This document shows positions 43,453-55,400 of a stretch of 64,000 nucleotides of DNA, in pieces. A program made the position numbers and the translations under genes. Under the pieces are notes generated by a model, which was not told the DNA's origin, ran no database searches, and saw only the letters and a list, made by a program, of their open reading frames with translations. Within the stretch, counting starts at the first letter, position 1. Every line of letters starts with the position of its first letter. Origin of the DNA: Hymenopus coronatus (Eukaryota > Arthropoda > Insecta > Mantodea > Hymenopodidae); contig CM060883.1 of NCBI GenBank assembly GCA_030762935.1, positions 31,428,501-31,492,500 of the forward strand, written 5' to 3'.

Positions 43453-46400
43453 GATTTTTTTATTTTCAGGTTTCTGGCTTTCTCCAAATGTCCAGGCAGT
43501 TAGCACAATGACTGCAATGAAACCATTAAGGAAGAAGAAGGTTACTAAAACTGGAAAACCAACAGGTAAGTTATAGAGCACATTATAGTAAATCTATTTG
43601 CAAAGAAACCATGCTGTAGTAGAAGTGGGTTCTTTGCAAACTTAACCTTAGAATCACCATATTATGCATGTAATTTCTGCTATACATTAATTACCCTTAA
43701 TATTTACATGCACAAATTCAAATGTTTATTACTCTAGCTTCAATTTGGGCACACCAAAAAAAAAGTGTTTTCCCAAAAGAGGAGAATTAAAACAATACCA
43801 TAAATATTTTCATTAGATAAAATTACAATGAAGTACATCACTAAAAACCTTTGATATGCAAATGATAGTTTTCAAATTTAAAACAGTTAACATAAAAAGG
43901 ATATCCATTTGTTGTGCTTTCAGGTATGGTTACTTTCCCCATTGATTTCTTTGAGCACTGTCAGGCAATGAATGAAGTGGAATTTGGTGGCAATGATCTC
44001 TTGCAGATCTATAATACTCAGCAAATTAAACACAGGCTGAATACCACAGGTAAGCCTTTTATCACATTAAAGGTATATGTTTTGTTTTGAAACCACTATA
44101 CTTTGTAACAATGCTTTTTTCCTTGCAGGGATGTATGTGGTGTCAACAAAGCCAGCTGGATTTAGTATTGAAATTGCCAACTCAGATAGTTCATTGGTTA
44201 TGACAGGAGTTCGCATAATGTTGGGGACACAAGATTCTCAGAGAGCTCCATCATATGTAGAGGTATTCAATGCTGTACTACTATTTATAGGTTTTTTTTA
44301 AAAACTTTATAATACAAAAATATTGCTCTAATGGACTACATTTCAGAACTAAAAAACAGCAAATTACACATACTTTCTCCTAGCTAATTAGTGATTTATT
44401 TAAATTAATATTATATTTTTACGTTCTCTACTACATGAATAATAGAGAAGGTATTGCATTCTACCCAAAAATTTGATACCAAGAAATACTCGTTTTTGGG
44501 GTTAAAAAAATTGAGTTGTGTGAGTGTGGGTGTGTGTGTGTGTGGGGGGGGGGTGTATGTGTATGTGAGAGAACCGGATTAACACCAAACTTGATATTTA
44601 AGTCTGCAACTCTCAAGGATAAATTAAAATAAAGAAATCTGCTGTCTGCATGTGTAGTGTGGGGGTAGCCTTACATACAATAGGTCACGAGCTCAAACCT
44701 TGCTTAGGTGAATTAGCTGAGTAAAGTTTTTTGGGGGGTTTTCCCTTATCTTGAGAAGACGAATGATGGGTAACTTAAGTCCATGGACCCTAAGATAATT
44801 TGAGCATCATTTCACTGATTTCGTTCTTCTTACGATATGACCAACCCGGTTAAAGTATGTAAAAGAAAATAAAAAGGGAAAAAAATCTGCTAATAAAACA
44901 AGCATTTTTATGAACCACAAAGTTCAATGGGGAGCAAAATTGAAATTGAAGTATTTGTGTTGTAACAGAGAACAGCTTACTCATTCTGCATCATTTACTC
45001 AACAAAACGGAGTAAGAAATATATATGGATAGAAAGAAAGAAAAAAAATACAAATAAGTAACTGACATAAAAAGACCATTAAACTTGCTTGAAATTATAT
45101 AATAATTTAAAATGCACAATATATTTTCAGAATTGTTTTATTTTGTTATGAAAGGATTTTAAGTTCCTTTGATCTCTTCCAGGTTTTTGGCCGCAGTATT
45201 CAAACAAATGTAGCCAGGAATCGCTGGTTTGATATGCCATTCACCAGAGAAGAAAGCCTCCAGGCTGATAAGAAACTAGTTATCACTTTTGGTCCTTCCC
45301 AGGATCCTGAAGGTGTCACTATGGTGGATTCCATTAAAGTGTGAGTGTGTAAAATATGAAGTTTTGATTTAATTCAACTTAGATATAAGAATATTGCCAT
45401 TCCTTATGGACAATTTTAATGAAAGGGTGTTTTGGAGCACTGGTATGTATGGATAATATATTTCCGAGTTGGGTTTGTAACATTTAAATATCACCTACTT
45501 ATTTATTGACCGGTTTCAAAGCCATGTGGGCTTCATTGTCGATGGTTTCCAGTAAAGTGATAATTAAGTGTCACAAACCCAACTCGGAAATATTCTTGAA
45601 AAACTGAAAATTGATTGAGTCGATTTTGTAACACTACATCACTTACTTTTTATTTCAGAAAACATGTTTCAGAAACCATGTGTTTCCATTGTCAATTCCT
45701 TTGGTGACCAAAAAAATCAAAACAAGAGCAAAAAGAAATTGAGCTGACAATCCAATAGATCCTTTTATTGCAAAACTACTCCTTGGATTTCAAAAAGTGG
45801 AGAATTGTTACAATTATTAATTGTTATATTAATATTTGTGTTACTTCACTGTTACAAGCTTCCTTTTATGTATTATACTCCAACCAAGTTCAAAGAGTAA
45901 ATTCTGACCTATTTTTGTGGTCAATAATAACATACTACATGAAGATGTCCTCCTACATTTAGCTCTGTAGTAATTTTACTCCAGAGTATCTGAAAGGAGT
46001 AAAATGCTGCAGAACTAGTTTACTTCCTATAAAGTTGCCAAGTGTTGAATAACAGTTTATTATGGAAGCAGAAATTTTGTTTTGTACATACTGCCCTAAG
46101 GGTGCAAAGCACAACAGTAACATACCTTTTTCTTTATAGTTATGGCAAGACGAAAGATGCTTTTGGTTGGCCTGAAGAAACTGAAGACTTGGGAACCACT
46201 TCTGTTCCACCAAACCAAACTGCTGGAGGTTCAACTACTGAGACTGATAATGTAGCTGTTACGCCAATACAACTGACCTCTATAGATCGGTAAGTCACCC
46301 TTTTTTTCTAATGCTTTTAATGTTGCCTTTTAAGAATTTTATTCTTAACAGTTAGGTTTCCGTTCTATATGAGATCAAGTTGGTTGTGGTAGGTATTTCA

Positions 46401-49400
46401 TTCATTCATATGACTAGCTGGTGATGAGTTTTAGGCACAGTCAACATATTATAAAAATTAGGTATATAATCTCTAATTGAGCAATATTATACAGACATTT
46501 TTGAATAAGCTGGTTCTTTGGCTTTCTTTCAGCACAACTGCATTTAATTTCAGCAGATAACGTATTAAATAGCCTCTGTGTAGTATTTAGAAGTTACAAT
46601 TAATTTTCTCCTTGTTCACATTTATTTAGTTGAAGTTGCTGTCTAGTAATATGTTGATGCACATCACTTTTTTTTCTTTCTTTCTTTCTTTGTAACACGA
46701 CTATAATTATTTCAGCAGTTAGAATCTTTTTTCAACAAATTTGTGTCTAGCCTTTGCATATTAAGTTGAATTCTCATATACTTCTTTTATAATTTAATTC
46801 ATTGCAAGGATTACAAGTAAGATTTTTATGGAAAAGTGTTTTATCCAAAACTGTTGATAATTTATATTTTGTTTAAATTTTGAAAAAATCTATAAAAACA
46901 ATTCCATAGCATAAAAACATTATTTTATAGTGTCAGATTTCATTATGTTTAGTAATATTAAATTTTCTAATGACTAGAATGTTAACCTTAAGATCCAGAA
47001 GTTTGTGGTATGCTTTCTGCCAGGAGGGGGGAATTTTTCATTATTCCCTGTCCTCCCTAGTCGTCTGGAAATATGAAAAAGTTGAATATGTATGCAAATA
47101 TAGAGTGCCATGATTAACAAAACAGTCAACAAGTTAACAGCATTGCTATGACAAATTGTTCCAAAAGGATGTTAATATGATCCAGGATGTTAAAGGTGGC
47201 ATACCTACATAACAAACAAACAAACAAAAAAGTTGGTAACTATACTAACTTTATCTGGGAACAGTTGATAGGCAGAAAACATCAAGGGGTAGATTTGATT
47301 AACAGGAACTTCCAAGAAACATATATAAATGTATCAAAGCGGTTGAATTAAAAGCAAGCATATCAAAGAAAAAAATATGAAAAAGAATAATAGTTTTTAT
47401 TACTGCCTTATCTTCTTAACTAGTAAAATTACTGATGAACTGCTGTTGTTTAATCTTAGTGTTGATGAATGTGGGATCCCTTTTGAGAACATTACAGTAC
47501 TGGTTATAAGACCAATAAAGTACCTAAACGGATATAGAATGAGAAAAAAATAAGTGCAACACCATCTCAGACTTCCAAACAATAACCAATATAAATGAAA
47601 AAGTAATCCATAATAAATCATTTAATCATAAATGTATTTTTGGATATTTCTAAACAAATGTGTTTAATAATTCAATTTTCTGCAGGCATAATCATCTCAA
47701 TTATCCATCACTCCTTTTTTTTTTTTTTTTGTTTGGATTATGTTTTGACAAAATTGAGTCATTTATAAAACAAATATCAATATTGTGTGCTATATAAGTC
47801 AAATAAAACATTTAAGTCCCACTTGGCACAGCTTTTAAAACTTAAAGCATGTTCCTGAGACCATCTTCAGTGTCAAATTATATGTCCTGGATGTGTGTTT
47901 GTAGGTGGTTTGAGCTGGTTGTTTGCATATCAACAGATGGCTTGAGTATTCCAAAAATTACTTTAAAAGTGATGGATGAAAAGTATATGTTACGGTCCTT
48001 CCCTTTGAACACAACAATGTTATGAAGTGATCGTTAAGAGATTGTTCACATATCTTCAGTTGTGCATTATTTTATTTTTAAATTACAAAGAGCAAAGCAT
48101 TCAAACAATAGTCACGATCTTAATGTGCTGTTGTCGCCTAGCGATGTACCTACAAAATCTGATGTGAGCAAGTAAGTATGTGCATTTGTATTTTATGCAA
48201 AAAAGTTAACTCTTAACTTACAGCTCTGCCCCATTTACTAATTACCTCATTTTTGATACAGAAAGCATTGATATTGTTTCACTGTTGCATTTGTAATTGA
48301 GCAGTATTTTTAAATTTTTTGCAACAAATCTAAGAAATTGTTAAAATAAGATTGTGAACTACATTTTCCCTCTGCAAGGGTTACAGAGTTGAATCAGCTA
48401 ATGGTGTTACACTCAACGAATGCTTTTGCTTACATTGTCACATATTCTTAGAACGGAGCCAGAATAGTATCGCTTAGCCACTTCCAATATCAGAACAGCA
48501 GCTATGATGTCTCCAAGATCAGTCCATACAGATGTAGCCATTACATCATTTGAAATTGTTTTATTTCAGAATCATATCAGGAGTTCTGGAAGTTTTGGAT
48601 GGTTGCTTTACGTTATTTGCAAGCACAACTGATGAGAGCAAAATCCTACAGAGAGGCTTGGCAGTAGAAGTGGCAACACAGCTGCTCACATTACCTACTC
48701 CAGTTTGTATACAGATGCATACCAAGAGTCTGCTAGCTGCGCTGCATACCAACAGAACTGCTTACCACAATTATAAGGTAAGCTTTTAGGCTGGTTTAGG
48801 CGGTAATATTGATATTAATTTGTTCGATAACATCAGACTAAGAGATTAAAAACAGAAGCACTATTTTCAGTGAAGTATTCTTCATGATGGACTTTTGATG
48901 AGTTACACTTATTTATGCTTACCTTCACTTTTAAATGTTTTCCAACATTACAAAATATTAATGTTCAGAACTGCGGGTTGTCTTGCATTTGCAATATATG
49001 CTTTCAGAATACCATGGGGGAAAAAAGTAAATTTCAAACTTTGCAAATGAAATGAAATGGCCTGTTATTTATGGACGCTCTTTAACTGCTTTGGTTCTCA
49101 GCGTCCCATTCTATATTGGGCGTGAAAGATCGCTTAATTTTGCTCAGAGGCCTCTCTTATCAGGCTTGAGGTTCTTTTACGTGCCGTAAATCTATGACAC
49201 GGGACCCACAGCTTTACTTCCCTTCCGAAGATCAAACTTTGCAGATATGGCAGTGGCAAAGCTTGGAGGAAATGGTTTATATTGCAACCAAGGTTGTGAT
49301 GTATGTAATAGATTTTGTGCATTGCATTTTCTTCAAAAAATTAGCATTTTTATTGGAAAAAAGATCACTCTAAAGACTAAAATAAAATAAAAGAATTTCC

Positions 49401-52400
49401 TTTCACATTGGTGGTTCATGTAATGTTGTATTGGGCAACAGTCAAGCAGAAAGAGGTTTAGCAGCACATTTCTCCTCCTCCCACCCTACATATACTGGTG
49501 CTTCTCTGTGCCCACTGCAGTTTGAATTTATATGCAAATTCAAATTAAGTAAAATATTTTATAATATATTAAGTATGTTTTCTTAATAGAAAATAGCATC
49601 CATAATTGACATTATAGCTACAATTATAGTCACAAATTCCATACCTACAATTCTGTTTTCCATTCTCCCTTCTCTGCCTCTCCCCCTCTCACAATGTCAA
49701 TTTTTACACAAGTTCAAATTAGGTACAAAAAGTATGATTAGTTATATTAAGTAGTTTCTCCTTTGCACACAGCATGCATTCACTTTCATCATTTTTAAGT
49801 CCTCTTTAATGATTCTGTTCCATTGGATAAGTCTGTTTGAAGGCAAATTTCCTCAACAGTCAAATGGTAGTCATCCATAATGAATTTTTCAACGTCTCCC
49901 TGTTCCGATCATTGCAGGTAGAAAACAGCCTCCCTTCTCATAACAGATTCATAGTGGATGCTCTCCCTTTTTAAACTGTTCCATCCACCTTTTTACATGC
50001 CATAGTGTGTAGCATTATTCCTATACACCGAGATAATCTCTCAATGAATATTAATGCAGTTTTTACCTCATGCACAAAGAAATTTCATGATTGGACATTG
50101 TTCCACATGCAAAAACTCCACAAATCTTAGTATTGAAAACACCACTCAAGCGCCTACTACACATTGATCTACTCACTGAAACGGACCAATTGACATTCCT
50201 GCTGCTAGCAGAAGGTCTGACCTTGCATCCCCATTACGCTGCTATCCATCATGTTAGTGCAGAATGAAAAAAATAAGGTTGAGATTAAGTTTCAATTATT
50301 TCTTGAAAAAAGTATGCAGTAACTAAAATTTAAAAACACAAAGAATGCATTACATTAACTTTGTTTTTATGTTTTATTCCTCCAGGACCAAGCTTTACTC
50401 AACTACATTCATCAGTCACTTGCTGCATGGAGAGAAGTTGCTGATCCTAGAGATTTGGATGCTGAAGCATTTTACAGGCTTGTGTTAATAGCAAGGGGTA
50501 TCGCAGTGGCAAGACCACACAATCTGGCCAAGTTTGCAGACCAACAGCAAGTCAACTGTGATGAACAACAAGGTGAGTCTCTTGTTTGGCAAAGTGTGGT
50601 GACTTAAAAGAACATTGCAGGAGAACTTTAATTTGTTTCTCCCAGAACATCATTTTCCTATTTTTTTTTTTTTTTTTTAATTTTTTTTTATTATGATGCC
50701 CTGAAAAGCGTTTCTTTCTAACATATGTCAATAAAGTTCACATTTCTTTTTCCTAACATTACTGTTTTTATGCATCACTCATTCATAAATTATAGACCCT
50801 ACTAAACTCTATTCTCTGGCATAATTGAAGCAATGTTGTTTCATATTTAATTTAGATACTTTTTAACCCTTTCAGTCCCAGTGTCCATTGCAATGGACAT
50901 GACTTTCTACAGACTATGTAATAAATTTAAAAGCTGTAATTACTATTTAGATCACTTGGTGGTGTGACTGCTATATTTTTCAAGTTTTCCAGTTTTGTGC
51001 TGCTATGTGTGGCCAAATTTAGTAGGTTATGTGTAATTTCAGAAGAGCAAGGCAATCACATTGAGGTATGAAGTATACATGGCGACAAATAGTGGCTTCA
51101 ATATGAAGGTTCTGTCAGTAGATTGTAGAGTTTATAGTAAATTAAATAACCTATTTACCATAATGGCATAGGTCCTCAAAGAAAGAAAATTTCTTTGTTT
51201 GTCAACACTGCAGAAAGTCAGGTAGGTTTTCTATTCTTCCCCCCAGCCCTTGCTTCCCCATAAAACCAGCACCCAAGAATAGATATGCCACAGATGCAAC
51301 TATGAACATCGTATATTTGATAAAAATTAAAAGAATTTGAGTCTGTTTTTGTAACACAAACATCACTTATTTTTACTTACTGGGACTGGTTTTGGGAGCA
51401 CTTGTTCCCATTTTCAACCCTTAATTCTGACTAAATCTTTCTTCTTTGGCGTCAACGATGGGGGTGGTGGTGTATCAATCGTGGAGGCATCTGTTGCTGG
51501 ATCTATGAACTTCCAAAGGTCTGTTCCAGCAACAGATGCCTCCACAATTGTTGCACCACCACCCCCATCGTTGACGCCAACGAATAAAGATTTAGTCGGA
51601 ATTAAGGGTTGAAAATGGGAACAAGTGTTCCCAAAACCGGTCCCAGTAAGTAAAAATAAGTGATGTTTGTGTTACAAAAACAGACTCAAATTCTTTTATT
51701 TTTCATTTAATCACATCACTGTTACAAGTTTCTATGCATATTTGCAAGTTTTGAATCCTATATTTGTTTTTCTACTTCTACTTTCAGTGGCCTTTTTACC
51801 TGCTCCCTCAAAAATGTATTAATGAAATTAAGGTTTGTAAGTCCAGGAAATTGTGTGCTCTATGAGGAGAATCTAAGAAGCTTAATTGGGTTTCTCCTTG
51901 ATGCTCATTGGCTGAATTATGTATGTTGTTGCAGGAATGTTATCTTCTTTAAGCAATGGTCATTGAAGATAAATTGTAGAAACATGGATGAGGTTATGCT
52001 GTATGAAGTTAAAGACATTACTTTCATAAACTCAGTAATAATGATGCACCTTACATTTCAATAGATTGAAACAGCGCTATGTTTACATTACGTTTCATTT
52101 TCAGTGGAAACAAGTGATGCTGATAAGAAAAGTGAAGGTAGTCGCCACCTGATGGTGCAGTTGATGGATGCAATGTGGTTACTTCATCAGGCGCATCCAG
52201 CAAATATGGCTCTTGCCCCAGTTTGTGTTCCTGGTAAGTGTTCAGAAATTTTAGTTGCTGTATATCTCATATTTGTTGAAAAAAAAATTATGCCATTATT
52301 AAAGATTCTTGTTTCTTATATAGGATAAATTTTGTATTTAGCTAGAAGGAAATTTGCTACCATTTAGCTTAATTCCTTTCAAACAGTAAGTGTTAAAATT

Positions 52401-55400
52401 TTTGCAGGACTGACACATGTTGAAGCAACAGTTCATGCAATTGTTGAGATAATTCATGCCTTTACTACATGTGACCCTGAAGGGACTGTTGCCATGGCAG
52501 CCAAACTGTATCTACAGCTGCTTCTATGTGAAGACACCACTGTGAGTTTCAGTGCCAAACAGGCCATTATTAGAGTACTGCGACCACGACTTCGTCGTCG
52601 CAGAGTGCTAATACCAAGTCCTCCACATTGCAGTACACCAGGTAAGCTTGCAAAATAATATTGTATATGTATGAATGATTTGAGGTTTGCTTGTGTGGGT
52701 TATTTACACAATGAAGGCTGATAAACAAAGACTGAGACAGATTTTTACTTTTTCTACACACTATGTACAGAGTGTATAGAGATTCTCTACATGTACCATG
52801 TACATAGTGTAGAGATGGTATTGTATTGCACCCAAAAATTTGACCAAGATTTCATCAGAAATGCATGTTTTGGGACCCCCTGAATAAAAAAAAAACCATT
52901 TTTAGAAAATTGTCCATGTGTAAAATGAAATGGTGTTCTATATATGGATGCTCTTTAACTGCTGTAGTTCTCAGCGTCCCATTCTATACTGGGCGTGAAA
53001 CACCAGTTAATTTTGCTCAGAGGCCTGTATTAGGCTTGAGGTTCTTCTACGTGCCGTAAATCTACGACACGGGACCCACAAATTTACTTCTCTTCCGAAG
53101 GAAACCATGCTAAAGATTTTTACCCAAAAAAATCCATCGCCTTCTGCCAGGTGTGTGTGTGTGTCTGTGGGCAGCATAGCTCAAAAACGAAAAGTTTGTT
53201 AAATACCAAACTTTATATTCAAGTTCAGCATATCCCAAGGATGTGACATGAAGATTTTCTAGAAAATCCCCCCCATCTCCAAGTATCCTTTGCATGGAAA
53301 AAATGTCAAAAATGTTGATTTTCTCAAAAATGGCTCTTAACGATTTTGATTAAAATCTCATATTTAAGATATTTACATGACAAATAAAATGTATATCTTG
53401 AATTTTCTGGGAACAGCCTCTAAATAGCTCTTTATTAGGGATGAATTGTTTTCAATTTTGCATAACTAGTAAACTGTAAGAGATAGACAAAAATTTAATA
53501 CTCAAAAAATGAAGAGCTCCTTAAAACAAAAAATATGTCATATGTTTTTTTTTTCCTGGAGTTGACCATTTTCGAGATATTTCTTGTTATTGTTTTCAGT
53601 TTTAAAATACTTAAAAAATTTCTCATACAGCAACTTGTCAATTCCTGGCCCTGCAAAGAAATGGATTTCAATCCCATAACATATTTTAAAACATTTTGAC
53701 TCAATTTAGCCTAGTGTATTCCCTTATTTCCCTTCTTATAAGGAACTAAGTAACAAGATCATTTCTGCTTAATTAGTATGAAGTGGATAGAAGAAGCAGC
53801 TTTTTAATAATAATTTGTTTCAGAGATGTAGGGAAAGTCATGTGAATGGAATACAGAATTTTTTTTTTCCCCCACAGGTGTTTATTACTCCATTTCAATG
53901 TTTACATGATCTTTTTCAAAGTAATCCCCTTCAACTTTAGTGCACTTTCTATAGTGTCTCTGCCAGTCCTTGGACACATGGTGCAGGCCAGTCTTTGTCA
54001 GGTTCTTGAGAATTGCCTCACTTTTTGATCCCTGCTTCAGAGTTCTCAAGTCAAATGGCCTGAAGCTGTGCCTTTAGCGATGGGAATAAAAAAATCACAG
54101 GTGGATGTTGAATTGAGTATGACTTGACACTCATGACTGCACGATTTGATTTACAACATGAGTTCGCACATTGTCATGATAAAGTTGCCACCCATTCTGA
54201 GAAAGTTCTGTTTGTTTCTTTGCAGTGTGCTTCCTCAGTTTAGCCTATACAAAATTCTCAACACTTCACTGAGGTTTCGTAATCTTATCAGCCAATACTC
54301 ATGGACAATCACAACAGCTTTGTAGATGTTGACTTCAGTCACAACAGAAGCCAAAACAGCAGCCCTACTCTACACAGAAAGTGGGAAATTGTGTGCACAC
54401 TTTGGCCATGGCATTGAATTTTTCAGCTGATTCGATATTAAAAAAAAAAAAAAAAAAACTTTCAGGTGGGGTGAGGCTTTAAAAATAAAAATAATAAGTA
54501 AGCAACCAATATATCCTGACGACTCAATAGTCAGTACCTGCTATAAGCCCAATTTATAAACAAACTAACTGATTCTCTTTGTTCTGGGGGACACTAAATT
54601 TTACAATTTTTTTTTTTTTGAAGAAAAAATGTGCTTAGGGCTGCTGAGTAACCCTGCAAAAACTCATTTTTCATATAACCCAACAACCGAAAGATAAATA
54701 GATTTTCCACCTTGTGCTTTTGAGGGTTTTTGTAAATATTCACTTCTCTGGCTTTGTGCCTTTATAAATTACAACTTGGTTTGCAGAATCTTATTGTGAT
54801 ATTAAAATATTTCAGGTGGTGCAGTAGAGCTTGAGCCTGAGAAAGGTCCAGTGTCACAACCATCCCAAGACTCCAACGAGGAACAACATTATGAAGTAGA
54901 CACCGTTGAGCCTATGGTGTTGCTTGCACCAGATGCTGGTCAGTATATTAGTTATATCTGTCAAGTTACCATGTGTGTAAAAGTTCATCTCGATTAACAT
55001 GTAGCAGTAAGAAAAATAAGCTTTTGTAAGAGCAGTTTATAGAAGAATGGGTAGAGAGTCATGTGAATGTAACTTGATAATTTTTGCGTTAATCATCTTA
55101 TACTTTTCATTTAATATTTGTTCCCAGTAGCATATTCCTTAGGACATTTTCCTCCTCTGCTAACGGAGCCATATTGTCATAAGAACTTTGTTTGATATGG
55201 AACAGCTATCTGCGTAGCTTGTTTTTTATAAATTATGTGCTCCTTATGGTGATAATGTGTGGTTGTGTTTACAGGTGCTGGAGCCAGTGGTGTTTCAGTA
55301 AATGTGAATCCAATAGAAGCCTTGCTAGGTGGTCCTGGAGGATTCCCACCTCTCATAGATATCCCTCCAGATGCAGATGATGAAACTATGGTGGAGCTGG

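Noticed and set aside
43387..43581. Minus-strand frame with poly-Asn run
   Set aside because: It is the (ATT)n microsatellite read on the other strand, overlapping UBR4 exon 20.
50864..50900. TTAACCCTTT plus perfect palindrome as a piggyBac-type MITE
   Set aside because: No opposite end with GGGTTAA was found within a plausible distance; kept only as a note.
39775..53704. Similar small proteins encoded by family M copies (e.g. 39775-39996 + and 53495-53704 -)
   Set aside because: The similarity follows from the DNA similarity of the repeats; most copies have stops in the same frame and there is no known domain.
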